DNA from: UBA11346 sp038060575 | Lineage (GTDB): Bacteria; Planctomycetota; UBA11346 | DNA length: 64,000 nt | Direction of reading: 5' to 3' | NCBI GenBank assembly: GCA_964652775.1 | Contig: CAZZAM010000003.1 | Location: 1 to 64,000 of the forward strand | Shown: positions 35,301-44,694 of the stretch, one piece after another | Position numbering within the stretch: position 1 is the stretch's first letter | Layout of the letters: each line of letters starts with the position of its first letter | Program-made: the position numbers and the translations under genes | Notes under the pieces: generated by a model | Told to the model about the DNA's origin: nothing | The model's input: the letters and a program-made list of their open reading frames with translations, nothing else | Databases searched by the model: none

Positions 35301-38300
35301 TGACTGACAGAAGGACATGGCTGGGCTGGGTTATCGTTGCGATCATCGGCATCGCGTTGATCAGCTTGGGTACGATGCTGATCAACGCTACGGCACGGAA
35401 GCCAACCGATGCCGCCACGAACGACCATCCTACCCAGCCTGCACCGACGCAGTCGCGGATAGCCAACACGGTCAACAACGACAGAACGCCTGCAGCGATA
35501 GCCACCGTCAAACTCGGCCAACAGGCATCCCACGCGGATGCACTCGCCATGACCACCGCCGACTTGCAGGGTGCCGACCATCCGCCGCTGTCAGGTCTGC
35601 GCCTCGTCGTCCCCGATCCCGTCGATAGCATTCCCAACGATCTGCGCTTCAGTCTGGATGGCAGTAGGCTCGCGATCTTCACCTATACCAGCGCCTACAT
35701 CTACGAGTCATCCTCGGGCCGACAACTCTATCACATACCTCGGCCCGGCAGTCACGGACGCTTCACTGCGGTCGACGCGAAATTCGAGCGCTTCATCTTT
35801 GGCAATCCGGCCATGATTGGCGTCTGCACCCGCAAAGGGGAGATCGTCTGGCAGTGTGCGGTGGAGAAACCGATCACCCGCATCAGCGGGGCCGGACCAC
35901 CGAATTCAGCAATCTCCGACGATGGTCTGCGCGTTGCCTATCAGGACGGAATTGATGTCATCCTAGTGGATCTCAAGGATGGAACGAAGACCCCAGGTCC
36001 CAATCTCATGGGCAGCCTGGCATTCGTCGGCAACGATCATCTCGTCGGCCTCCCATTCACTGAGGGAGACGGATGGATTTGGAAAATCGCCGACAAGACT
36101 GCGGTACCAGTGAGATCGCAAGGCGTCAGCAGCAATGCTCATATCATCGTCACACCTAGCCGCGACCGCTTTGCCTGGATCACCAGGGAGGGCCGTCTGG
36201 TTATCGCCGACATCGCCGGCAACAAGCTGGGAGATCCGCTGGGCGTCAGTATGCCCGACGGTTCGCCGTGGAAATTGAAGGGAGCCACTTTCGCAGACGA
36301 CGGTTCGCTGGTCGTGATAGCGCTGCCAAGCCGGGCGCCTTCTCTGCCGAATGGTTTGAGTCGCATCGTCGATCTGCACGACTTTCTGGCCTCGCAGATG
36401 GAACAGGTTTGGCGAGTCCCCCTCGCCACCGATGAAAAGCCATTCCGACTGACAACCATTCCCGGTAGCCAGACTTCCGATCTCGGTCGCAGCATTTCTT
36501 CCTTACCAGTCCAGAACTTCCTACCATTAGCAGCCGACACCGTCAGTGACCGCCTCATCATCGGATCGGGACTGCTCCCCCTGCTTCAAATGAGCAACGG
36601 CGCCGTGATCAACAATCTGATTGAACGTCGCTCTGCCTCTGTCGACTCCGATGTTTTGAACAACGGCGTCTTCAGAATCTATCCAGACCAGAATGCCCGA
36701 CCAACGGTCAGCGCTGACGGTCGCTGGATCCTACATCAACGCTGGCGCAAGCTCGACATCTGGGATTTGTGGTCAGGCATTCCATGCCGCATCCAAGCGA
36801 ATTCAGGCCAGATACATTTCAATACCGGTGCGGTCAGCATGGATACAACCAACGCGGCAACTCTACACTTTCTCGATTCGACTCTGCCGATCGACTTAAC
36901 CAACTCAACAACGGCGATCATCAATCCCACGTCCTTGGTCTCTCGGGAAGATGCCAGCGCTGTTGTCATGGCCGGAACCAGCCATGGAACCCGGCTATTA
37001 GCTGGATCTAACCAAAGTGGCGAAGTCTTCATTCAAGACCTGCCCGGACGAAGCCGCCATCCTTTGCCGTGGCGCTTTCGGACACCTGCGAGTCAGAAAG
37101 AAACCCGCACCCTTGTGGATGCCGCTCTATCGGCCGACGGTTCGTTGGTCGCACTCGCCTATATAGATCGCTCACTCACATCTATGGAATCAGCCCATCC
37201 GCGCGGCCTCATCTTGTATGCCTGCGAACAGCAGGCTGAGCTAGCCGTGGTACTGGAACCTACCGTCCGTCCCACGTGCGTCAGCTTCGCTCCGGTGGGA
37301 AGAATGCTCGCCATCGGCGAAGAAGATGGCGCCGTCTCTCTGGTAACGCCACAAAACCGCGTCGTCCGCTGGCGCGTGGACAGCGCGTCCATTTCAGGGA
37401 TCGCTTGGTCTGGCGATGGCACACGCCTAGCTGTCACCACGCGGAACGGTCGCCTTTTCGAGCTGGAACTGTCGACGCAAGTGGTTCGGCGTGTTGCCGT
37501 CGAGGTGGGATCCGCGATGGCCTGCGCGTGGCTTCCTGACCGCCGGGTGCTGACCTGGTCTCAGCACGGCAGCCTGTCCATTCTGCCACTCGACGGCGGA
37601 CCGTGCATCTCGTTCGGCTACGACCAAGTCAAAAACCGCTGGCTCTGCTCCTCCAACACCGGCATCTGGGATGGTTCAAAGAATTGTACCAGCATGTTCG
37701 ATCTCGACTGGAATGGCGTGATGTTCGCGGGCGACGTCCTGGCCCCGTGGACGAACCGCCCTGACCTCCTTCTGCGTATTCTGCGCTCTCCAGCAGAGAG
37801 TGACATCGCACGCCTCCACCGACGAGTCGAGCAACGCGCCAAACAATGCGCTGCCAATCTTGCCCAGCCACCCGACCTCGCATCTCTTCCGGGAAGCGTC
37901 ATCACCAATTGTGTGGTGCAGAACGACCGTGCCGTGATGACACTGCATCGGCCAGTACAGGCGCGCCTATTCCAAGCCTATGCCAACGGTGTTCCGGTAT
38001 TTTCTGGCGCCGGACTGCCCGTGCCAGCCGGCGATGCAGACATCTCTTTCCCAATCTCCCTACAACGGGGCGGCAACCGAATTGAGACTGCCTTCCTTGA
38101 CCAATACGGCCGTAGTGGATCGCGGGCCTCGGCCTTTGTCACTGGATATGGGGACACGCACAGCGACCTCCACATCTTGGCGATCGGCGTATCGCGCTAT
38201 CGGGATTCCCGGCTCGATCTTGGATGCGCCGCCAAGGATGCGGTGGACTTCGCCAAGGAATGGCAGCGGTTTCTCAACCAACCATTCCGGACGATTCACT

Positions 38301-40279
38301 CAACCGTCCTGCTCGACCAGGACGTGACCTTGGACAACATCCGCCAGGCGAGCAGGAAACTAGGGAAGGCCGCGCCCAACGACGTCTGCCTTCTCTTCGT
38401 GGCCGGGCATGGCACGCACGACGAGAACGGAGTTTTCCGCTTCCTGCCGCACGGTACGCAGATCGACGACATCGCGGGATCAACCATCTCCTTCCAAGAA
38501 ATCGATGCCGTGCTTGGCCGCTGCGGCAGTCGCCGGCGCTTCGCTTTCATCGACACCTGCGAAAGCGGACTGCTCGATCCAGATGAAGCTCCTCCCGGAC
38601 TGTTGAGCATGGCCAGTGCCCGAGGATTGCGCTGCCGCGGCCTGCGCCCGGTGACGCCAGCCGACCCTCGACCGCCCATGCCCAAGCCAGTGGACACGTC
38701 GCCATCTCCATCGGTCTCAATCGCGACTCCAACCCAAGAGACACCAGCGGTCTTACGACGCCTGCCGCCCACCCCGAGTCGCCCCCGACGCGCCGATCGC
38801 CAACGCTATCTCTACAATGACCTTTCTCTCGGTTCCGGCGCATCCATCCTCAGCGCGGCAAGCGGCAGCCAATATTCCTACGAAAGTGATCAACTTGGGA
38901 ACGGATTCTTCACTGCTGCGGTGATCAAAATGCTGCGAGGTGATAAACCCACCAACGCCACGCCAGAACAAAAAATGGTCGGACTCTCCTCCAGCGACCG
39001 TTCACGGACCATCACTTGGAACAGCCTATGCGCTGATGTCGCCATGGAGGTCGATGATCAGACCGGAGGATTGCAGAGCCCGAGCCTCGACCGCTACAAT
39101 CCGTATGCCAACTTCACGCTGCGGATGGAGGCAAAAGATCTGCGCCCGGATGTGCGGATAGGAACAGGAGTGATGCGTTCAGATGTCCCGATGAGTGTAC
39201 CGATCGCCAACATTTCTGCCGAGGAGCTTGCGGCAGGGCGCGCTCTCGCACCGTCCTTCCTCGTTCTGGCCAAGGCCCTTGCCCGCGATCGCCAGTTCGA
39301 CTGCCATGCATTCAATCTGTCAGCCCGCGAAACCCGCAAGCTGGCACGACCGTTGACCAGCCGACTGACCGACACCCTGGAAACGCGCCTGACCGCTCTG
39401 CTCGGCAAACCCATCCTGTCGATCGACAAGACCGAGCGCATCGACCGACGTGAAGCCGATCCGGCCTGCGCCGAGGCAATTCGACTGCTCAACAGAATGG
39501 CGGATGCCTTGGCCGGAAACGTTCCGTGGGAGACAGCTCTGGGAGATCGTTCGATCGAACCAGTTTATGTCTCCTTTCTGCTGACTTCCGGCGACCGCAT
39601 CGAAGGTCTTTACGATCCGGTGCTCCGCCTCCTCGAACCAAGCTCGTTGCGCTTCGATCTCACCGGCATGCAGATTCGCATCGAACCCGAAGACGTCGAT
39701 ACCTGCACCCGGAAGCCAGGCATCCCAACCAGAGTTACCAGTGCTAAGCCACCAGGACCACCACCCGTCTCCACGCCTCTTCCTCTTCCCCTACCCGGAA
39801 TCGCCGGCGCGGATTCAGCCCGCTTTCATTTGGGCGAGTGGCGTGGAATCCAAAATAACCAGGGTTGGGATGCCGCTGTCATGGGGCGTGCTCCATCCGA
39901 ATCATTGCTGCTGGAGACCGGCCCTGGTCAGGCCGAGAAATGCTGCGCGAAGGCCAAGGTTACCGGCGCATTTAGTAGCATCGTCCTGAAACTGCGCGTG
40001 ATCGCGGGCGGAGGCGGCCAGATCGCACTCGCCATTGCCGAGGGTAATGCCTCCAACATGCAGGAGAGCCATCTCGTCGCGCTCGACAAGGAGACCGTCG
40101 AGACCACCTTCGACCTACGTGGCATCGGCTGGAAGAGCAAGGCCAGCAACTGGCAATTCGGCAATCAGCCGAGATCAACCGCCATATCCGTGGTGTATCT
40201 GCTGCTCTACCGCGGCTCAGCCCCGACCAAAGTCGAAGTAATGGAACTCCGTGGAATCCCGGATACGGGCAGGCCCTGA
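35300..40279 (+). CDS. Membrane-anchored propeller/caspase (peptidase C14) protein, operon gene 4
   Basis: The 1659-residue protein opens with MTDRRTWLGW and one membrane helix (residues 8-30), oriented to leave the bulk outside the cytoplasm. Residues 80-850 are WD40/YVTN-like propeller repeats (SLDGSRLAIFTYTSAYIYES, TVSADGRWILHQRWRKLDIW, SGIAWSGDGTRLAVTTRNGR). A caspase domain follows (HILAIGVSRYRDSRLDLGCA) with candidate dyad His1037 (FVAGHGTH) and Cys1087 (FIDTCESG). A Pro/Arg-rich insert (about residues 1110-1168) splits it from the late SAASGSQYSYESDQLGNGFF part. A beta-sandwich ends the protein. The intact dyad suggests an active protease; the target is unknown. It overlaps gene 3 by one base. 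Confidence 0.85.
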   Translation: MTDRRTWLGWVIVAIIGIALISLGTMLINATARKPTDAATNDHPTQPAPTQSRIANTVNNDRTPAAIATVKLGQQASHADALAMTTADLQGADHPPLSGLRLVVPDPVDSIPNDLRFSLDGSRLAIFTYTSAYIYESSSGRQLYHIPRPGSHGRFTAVDAKFERFIFGNPAMIGVCTRKGEIVWQCAVEKPITRISGAGPPNSAISDDGLRVAYQDGIDVILVDLKDGTKTPGPNLMGSLAFVGNDHLVGLPFTEGDGWIWKIADKTAVPVRSQGVSSNAHIIVTPSRDRFAWITREGRLVIADIAGNKLGDPLGVSMPDGSPWKLKGATFADDGSLVVIALPSRAPSLPNGLSRIVDLHDFLASQMEQVWRVPLATDEKPFRLTTIPGSQTSDLGRSISSLPVQNFLPLAADTVSDRLIIGSGLLPLLQMSNGAVINNLIERRSASVDSDVLNNGVFRIYPDQNARPTVSADGRWILHQRWRKLDIWDLWSGIPCRIQANSGQIHFNTGAVSMDTTNAATLHFLDSTLPIDLTNSTTAIINPTSLVSREDASAVVMAGTSHGTRLLAGSNQSGEVFIQDLPGRSRHPLPWRFRTPASQKETRTLVDAALSADGSLVALAYIDRSLTSMESAHPRGLILYACEQQAELAVVLEPTVRPTCVSFAPVGRMLAIGEEDGAVSLVTPQNRVVRWRVDSASISGIAWSGDGTRLAVTTRNGRLFELELSTQVVRRVAVEVGSAMACAWLPDRRVLTWSQHGSLSILPLDGGPCISFGYDQVKNRWLCSSNTGIWDGSKNCTSMFDLDWNGVMFAGDVLAPWTNRPDLLLRILRSPAESDIARLHRRVEQRAKQCAANLAQPPDLASLPGSVITNCVVQNDRAVMTLHRPVQARLFQAYANGVPVFSGAGLPVPAGDADISFPISLQRGGNRIETAFLDQYGRSGSRASAFVTGYGDTHSDLHILAIGVSRYRDSRLDLGCAAKDAVDFAKEWQRFLNQPFRTIHSTVLLDQDVTLDNIRQASRKLGKAAPNDVCLLFVAGHGTHDENGVFRFLPHGTQIDDIAGSTISFQEIDAVLGRCGSRRRFAFIDTCESGLLDPDEAPPGLLSMASARGLRCRGLRPVTPADPRPPMPKPVDTSPSPSVSIATPTQETPAVLRRLPPTPSRPRRADRQRYLYNDLSLGSGASILSAASGSQYSYESDQLGNGFFTAAVIKMLRGDKPTNATPEQKMVGLSSSDRSRTITWNSLCADVAMEVDDQTGGLQSPSLDRYNPYANFTLRMEAKDLRPDVRIGTGVMRSDVPMSVPIANISAEELAAGRALAPSFLVLAKALARDRQFDCHAFNLSARETRKLARPLTSRLTDTLETRLTALLGKPILSIDKTERIDRREADPACAEAIRLLNRMADALAGNVPWETALGDRSIEPVYVSFLLTSGDRIEGLYDPVLRLLEPSSLRFDLTGMQIRIEPEDVDTCTRKPGIPTRVTSAKPPGPPPVSTPLPLPLPGIAGADSARFHLGEWRGIQNNQGWDAAVMGRAPSESLLLETGPGQAEKCCAKAKVTGAFSSIVLKLRVIAGGGGQIALAIAEGNASNMQESHLVALDKETVETTFDLRGIGWKSKASNWQFGNQPRSTAISVVYLLLYRGSAPTKVEVMELRGIPDTGRP

Positions 40280-40451
40280 CAAAGAGTCCAATAACACGGC
40301 CCATGGGGCGTATTTAATCCTCCAACCGGTCACACTGGCGTCTTGGTGGGCCAATCTGGGTGTGCTCAGTATGGAAATGCAAGACGAAAAAAGCATAAAA
40401 ATCCCTGGCGTATTTGCGTTTCCCAATGAACCGGCACACGGGAAATCCAAA
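40280..40451. other. Intergenic DNA with no recognised feature
   Basis: Between the caspase-protein stop and the attachment-like repeat I see no gene, promoter or hairpin. Reading frames here and further right are overlapping and have tRNA-derived sequence, so I left them out. Confidence 0.6.
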
Positions 40452-40734
40452 TTGGTACTCCCAAGGGGATTCGTCCAGCCTCGGGCAAGCCCTCGGCGTC
40501 GCTCGGCGCCGACGCCATGCCCATGGCGTCGCGTCCGCTACGCGGATGCCCTCGCTCCCCTCGCGAGGTACCGCCGCGACGGCTGTAGCAGGCCACAGGG
40601 TGGCGTGCGGCCGAGCGACCGGGCGAGCCTGCGAGCCTGCGAGCACGCAGGGTGGAAATCCTCGGAGTACCAAACGCAGAAAAGCTGGCCGCGACGGCCA
40701 GCTTTTCTGCGTTTGGTACTCCCAAGGGGATTCG
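40452..40734. repeat. tRNA-Glu 3'-end duplication (att-like direct repeat) around a GC-rich insert
   Basis: TTGGTACTCCCAAGGGGATT with CG following occurs at 40452-40473 and again at 40713-40734, where it is the 3' end of tRNA-Glu plus one base. The 22-bp direct repeat, 261 bp apart, is what site-specific integration or its excision leaves at a tRNA. The DNA between is GC-rich and hairpin-prone (stem 40510-40518/40523-40531) with no gene. Confidence 0.75.
40664..40722. terminator. 27-bp perfect hairpin at the tRNA-Glu 3' end
   Basis: The left arm 40664-40690 and right arm 40696-40722 are perfect inverted copies (27 bp, 5-base loop); the core is CGCAGAAAAGCTGGCC. The right arm includes nine bases of the tRNA's own acceptor end, so the hairpin must form after or compete with tRNA folding. 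As seen from the tRNA strand it lies at the 3' end where a terminator is expected, but no T tract follows. Confidence 0.7.
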
Positions 40735-40789
40735 AACCCCTGTCGCCGGAATGAAAATCCGGTATCCTAGGCCTCTAGATGATGGGAGC
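40714..40789 (-). tRNA. tRNA-Glu (TTC)
   Basis: On the minus strand the 76-base gene begins GCTCCCATCATCTAGAGGCC, with anticodon stem CCGGA/TCCGG, loop TTTTCAT (anticodon TTC, 40753-40755) and T-arm AGGGGTTCGAATCCCCT. The 3' CCA (40714-40716) is encoded. The first acceptor pair is G-T, all others are Watson-Crick. Confidence 0.97.
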
Positions 40790-40838
40790 CTGCGGGGCGG
40801 GGAAGATCCACATTCTGCTGCCAAGAGCAAGTGTCCAA

Positions 40839-42530
40839 TTATGTCGCCGCTGGTGAACCAGATTGGGTTGGGCTCAATGTCGGCAGACTCCCGATGTGGA
40901 GGGTTTGTGTGGGGTAAGCAAACGAAATGCCGCGATCCCGCGCCAGCTGCATAATCTGGATCAAGACGGCTTGACGGTTCGCGAGTTCATCGTTCCAGGT
41001 TGCCACCTTGAGGTGGTAATTGACGAGGATCTCCAACGACGAGGCAGCCATGGCGGTGAAAGCAACGGTAATCGCGTCCTGTTTGACTGCTGGATTCGCC
41101 TGCAGGATAGTTCGGATGCCGTGGCAGAAGGTTTCGACCTGGGCCGGGCTGGTGGCGCAGTCGAGGCCCAGCACTTCACGCGCACGGCGGAAGTCGCGAC
41201 CGCCCATGTTGTCGATGTTGGCCAATACCAGTTCGCAGTTTGGAATCGACAACAGCGAGTTGTGCGGAGTCCGAATACGGGTGCTACGAAAGCCGATCTC
41301 CTCCACCGATCCTTCGACACCCTTAGCTAAAATATAGTCACCGATGCGGAAAGGACGATCAATCATGATCATCACCGAGCCCAATAGGTTCGCGAGCGTG
41401 TCCTTGGCCGCGAGCGCGAATGCCAAACCGCCGATGCCCAGACCGGCGATAAGACTGGCCACATCCATGCCCATATTCTGCGCCCCCAGCAAGAGACAGA
41501 ACAGCAATGCGAGAATCTGCAGACTCTGGCGAATCAAACGAAACAGGCCGTTATTCAGGTCTTTCTGCCGCTCACGCATGATCCGTTCAAACTGGAGTCC
41601 GACAAAGCCGGCGATGCGATAGGCCAGATAACCCAAGCTGACGAAGAACGCCGTCTTGATCAGGAATGCTATGACTATGTAAGCAGTTCCAGCAATTCCC
41701 AATAGATGCAGGGACGCAAACCAAACACCGGTCGTCGCGAGATAGGTTGCTGGGCTGGTCAGCACCTCAACCAGTTCATCATCCCAGGTCGCCGAGGTAC
41801 GTGCAGTCAGACGTTTGATTAAAAAACCAATGAATCGCGTCACCTGACGCAGGACGATTCCGACAAAGATCAGCAATCCGAGCAATAACCACTGCCAATA
41901 AGCGACGCCGACAATTTGCTGTTTGAGATTATCTGGAACATATCGCTCATCCCATGATGGCTCCAAGCCTCCTCCGACCGAACCAGCCAATAGCGGCAGA
42001 TGTTTCACCCGAGCAAAGAAGCCCCGAGCGCGTTGCACTGAGTCTGCTGAGATGGTGTATTCCCCTTTGCGCTCGCCATTATCAATACGCAGCACGGTTA
42101 TCTCGGTGCTACGCAAACGCCAGCGCTGCAAAGTCGCCTCATTGGGAACCTTGGAATAATCGATGGTAATGACGCGATCGATGACTTCCTTGAGTGCGAT
42201 GGCTGAATCTCGTGCCGCAATATCACGATCAACCATCGGCAAGGATGAGCAGTCCAAACAACGCACGGCATCATCCAGCCACGTCGCCGCCAATCGCGCG
42301 TCAGTCTGACGTGCAGCTACGTAATGGTCCATCGCATCCATGAACGACTTCAGAGTATCGCGCGGCGAGTCGGTCTTCACCGGAGCCAGCGGTGAATCTA
42401 ACGACGATGGCGGTGTCGCAGTGGATACCGGAGTCGAATCGGTCGCTGGCAGCGAATCGCTCGCCCAACCAACGTAAGCAAAAAGGAACAGCAAAAACAG
42501 GCGTAGCATCATGGGCGGCACAATGGCCAT
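40839..42530 (-). CDS. MscS-type mechanosensitive ion channel with periplasmic N-domain
   Basis: The 563-residue protein begins with a signal or membrane helix (MMLRLFLLFLFAYVGWAS). A periplasmic region of about 200 residues follows, then several membrane helices and the MscS pore and beta domain (SLIAGLGIGGLAFALAAKDT, LANLLGSVMIMIDRPFRIGD, EIGFRSTRIRTPHNSLLSIPN). Such channels release solutes on hypo-osmotic shock. I chose the ATG at 42530, just after the ppk stop at 42559, which places it last in the ROK-ppx-ppk-mscS operon. The ATG at 42512 is a possible alternative. Confidence 0.9.
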   Translation of the reverse strand: MAIVPPMMLRLFLLFLFAYVGWASDSLPATDSTPVSTATPPSSLDSPLAPVKTDSPRDTLKSFMDAMDHYVAARQTDARLAATWLDDAVRCLDCSSLPMVDRDIAARDSAIALKEVIDRVITIDYSKVPNEATLQRWRLRSTEITVLRIDNGERKGEYTISADSVQRARGFFARVKHLPLLAGSVGGGLEPSWDERYVPDNLKQQIVGVAYWQWLLLGLLIFVGIVLRQVTRFIGFLIKRLTARTSATWDDELVEVLTSPATYLATTGVWFASLHLLGIAGTAYIVIAFLIKTAFFVSLGYLAYRIAGFVGLQFERIMRERQKDLNNGLFRLIRQSLQILALLFCLLLGAQNMGMDVASLIAGLGIGGLAFALAAKDTLANLLGSVMIMIDRPFRIGDYILAKGVEGSVEEIGFRSTRIRTPHNSLLSIPNCELVLANIDNMGGRDFRRAREVLGLDCATSPAQVETFCHGIRTILQANPAVKQDAITVAFTAMAASSLEILVNYHLKVATWNDELANRQAVLIQIMQLARDRGISFAYPTQTLHIGSLPTLSPTQSGSPAAT

Positions 42531-42558
42531 TTCCCAGCATCGTCCAGCGTGATTCTGG

Positions 42559-44694
42559 TTAGTGATCGCCCTTGCGCCGCGGCCGAAACACCGCCACCGG
42601 GCCAGCGGCGAGTTCCGCTGGCACTGACCGCGCGGCGGCTTCAGCGCACAGACGCGCGAAGGCACTCTTTCCTGAACCAGCCTTACGTGGCTTCCGACGA
42701 ACATAGGTTCCGTCAGGCATCAAGTCGCGGATACTGACGTCGTCTTCCAAGCAAATATCGAGGATATTTTTCAGGCGCGCAGTCATCTGCTCATCGTCAA
42801 TGACAACGGCTGCCTCGACGCGACGATCCAAATTGCGCGTCATCCAGTCTGCTGAGGCGATCGCATACAGTGGCTTCCCAGCATTCTCAAAACGATAGAT
42901 GCGTGAGTGTTCAAGCAAACGACCGATCAATGAGTGGACGCGAATCCGTTCAGAAAGTCCTTTCACGCCTGCCCGCAGGATGCACATCCCGCGCACAACC
43001 AGATCGATCTCGACCCCTGCTTGCGAAGCGGCGTAGAGCTCCTCGCAAATACTCTCGTCGACCAGGGCGTTGAATTTAGCGGTTATTCTGGCCGGTTTTC
43101 CTTCTTTCGCATGGGCCGCCTCACGGCGAATCATCTCGACCATACTTGAGCGCATGGTCAATGGCGAGACCCACAGTCGTTCCCAGGTCGGCGGCCGACT
43201 GTATCCGGTCAACATGTTGAAGAGTGCCGCTACGTCACGTCCGACCGCCTCGTTACATGTTAGGTAACTCAGATCCGTGTAGAGTCGCGCCGTCTTGTCA
43301 TTGTAGTTTCCGGTACCGATATGGCAGTAACGGCGAATGCCATCCTCATCACGACGGACGATCATCAGCAGCTTGGAATGGACCTTGTAGCCGACCAGAC
43401 CATACACGACATGCGCTCCAGCATCTTCAAGCGCACGTGCCCAACGAATATTCGCTGCCTCATCAAAGCGTGCTTTCAGTTCAATGAGTACCGTCACCTG
43501 TTTCCCGGATCGCGCCGCATCGGCCAGCGCTTTGACGATCGGAGAATTTCCCGACACGCGGTACAGCGTCTGTTTGATTGCCAGAACCCGTGTATCCGCC
43601 GCAGCAATCTGAACCAATTCAGCAATGCGGCAGTAATGTTCAAATGGATGATGCAGGAGCAGGTCGCTACTGCGCAGAATTGCGAATGGATCTTCCCACT
43701 GCGTTGGATTGAGCTGGGCCGGTAATGGCGGATCGCGCAGATCCGCCCGTGGGCCCCGAGGCAGTCGGTCGATTCGATCGCCAACGCCGTGGAGGAACGT
43801 GAGATCAAGTGGACCACCAACCGTGACGACGGATTCAACCCCAAGACCAAGTCGTTGCACCAACCAATGCTGTAAGCCCGGATCGCCTCCGCTGACGACT
43901 TCTAGACGAACGGGATCTCCGCGTTCACGGTCGAACAATTCCTGTTCTAGATCGGTCAGCAGATCAGCGGACTGCTCCTCGTCGATTTCGATCGAGCCAT
44001 CACGTGTGACCCGGAACAGGCAACGGGCGACGATCGTGTGTCCGGGGAACAACGCGTCGAGATGATGCATCACCACATCTTCGAGCATGGCGTAGCGGCC
44101 CGGCGGTGCGGTCAGTCCAACCATGCGCGATTCGCGCGGGACCGTGACGATAGCATTCTTCGTATCACCTTCAGTTCCGGTCAACTGCACGGCTACGGTG
44201 ATCGAACGATTGGGAATGGTGGGGAACGGCCGTGTTGGATCGACAGCGAGTGGCGTCAGCATCGGTTCGAGTTGATCCCGCCAATACACCCGCAATGTCT
44301 CACGATCCTCATCGGACCAGGACGTCGGACTGACCAGACAGAATCCCTCTTTAGCCAAGGATGGCTGAACTTCGCTCCGCCAACACGCATATTGATCAGT
44401 GACCATGCTGGCCATGCCCACGCGGATATCAGTCAGCAGCTTGCGCGCCGAATCAGCAGTAATCCCCTTACCGCGACTTTCTTGAGTCAACTCCGCCACG
44501 CGGACCATGACGAACTCGTCGAGGTTTGAGCCGACAATAGCCAGGAATTTGGCGCGTTCGATCAGTGGAACAGTTGCATCCAAGGCCTCCTCAAGCACGC
44601 GACGATTGAAGGCGAGCCAGCTTAATTCACGGCGCAAATAGCGATCGGCACGACCGCCAGCTGTGTCCTCACGGCGAAAAATACTGGTGGGCAT
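42559..44694 (-). CDS. ppk1: Polyphosphate kinase 1
   Basis: PPK1 makes polyphosphate from the gamma phosphate of ATP. The 711-residue protein begins with the N-domain segment RYLRRELSWLAFNRRVLEEA and NLDEFVMVRVA. It contains the PPK middle domain and the phospholipase D-like C-terminal halves with IKQTLYRVSGNSPIVKAL, RYCHIGTGNYNDKTARLYTD (catalytic His in CHIGTGNYN) and a final ASADWMTRNLDRRVE. The ATG overlaps the ppx TAA by one base. A Lys/Arg-rich tail is extra. Confidence 0.96.
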   Translation of the reverse strand: MPTSIFRREDTAGGRADRYLRRELSWLAFNRRVLEEALDATVPLIERAKFLAIVGSNLDEFVMVRVAELTQESRGKGITADSARKLLTDIRVGMASMVTDQYACWRSEVQPSLAKEGFCLVSPTSWSDEDRETLRVYWRDQLEPMLTPLAVDPTRPFPTIPNRSITVAVQLTGTEGDTKNAIVTVPRESRMVGLTAPPGRYAMLEDVVMHHLDALFPGHTIVARCLFRVTRDGSIEIDEEQSADLLTDLEQELFDRERGDPVRLEVVSGGDPGLQHWLVQRLGLGVESVVTVGGPLDLTFLHGVGDRIDRLPRGPRADLRDPPLPAQLNPTQWEDPFAILRSSDLLLHHPFEHYCRIAELVQIAAADTRVLAIKQTLYRVSGNSPIVKALADAARSGKQVTVLIELKARFDEAANIRWARALEDAGAHVVYGLVGYKVHSKLLMIVRRDEDGIRRYCHIGTGNYNDKTARLYTDLSYLTCNEAVGRDVAALFNMLTGYSRPPTWERLWVSPLTMRSSMVEMIRREAAHAKEGKPARITAKFNALVDESICEELYAASQAGVEIDLVVRGMCILRAGVKGLSERIRVHSLIGRLLEHSRIYRFENAGKPLYAIASADWMTRNLDRRVEAAVVIDDEQMTARLKNILDICLEDDVSIRDLMPDGTYVRRKPRKAGSGKSAFARLCAEAAARSVPAELAAGPVAVFRPRRKGDH

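Noticed and set aside
40251..40954. Overlapping reading frames across the tRNA-Glu region, on both strands
   Set aside because: They run through the tRNA gene and its duplicated 3' end, and differ only by frame; no start signals or family match. They are typical spurious calls over tRNA sequence.
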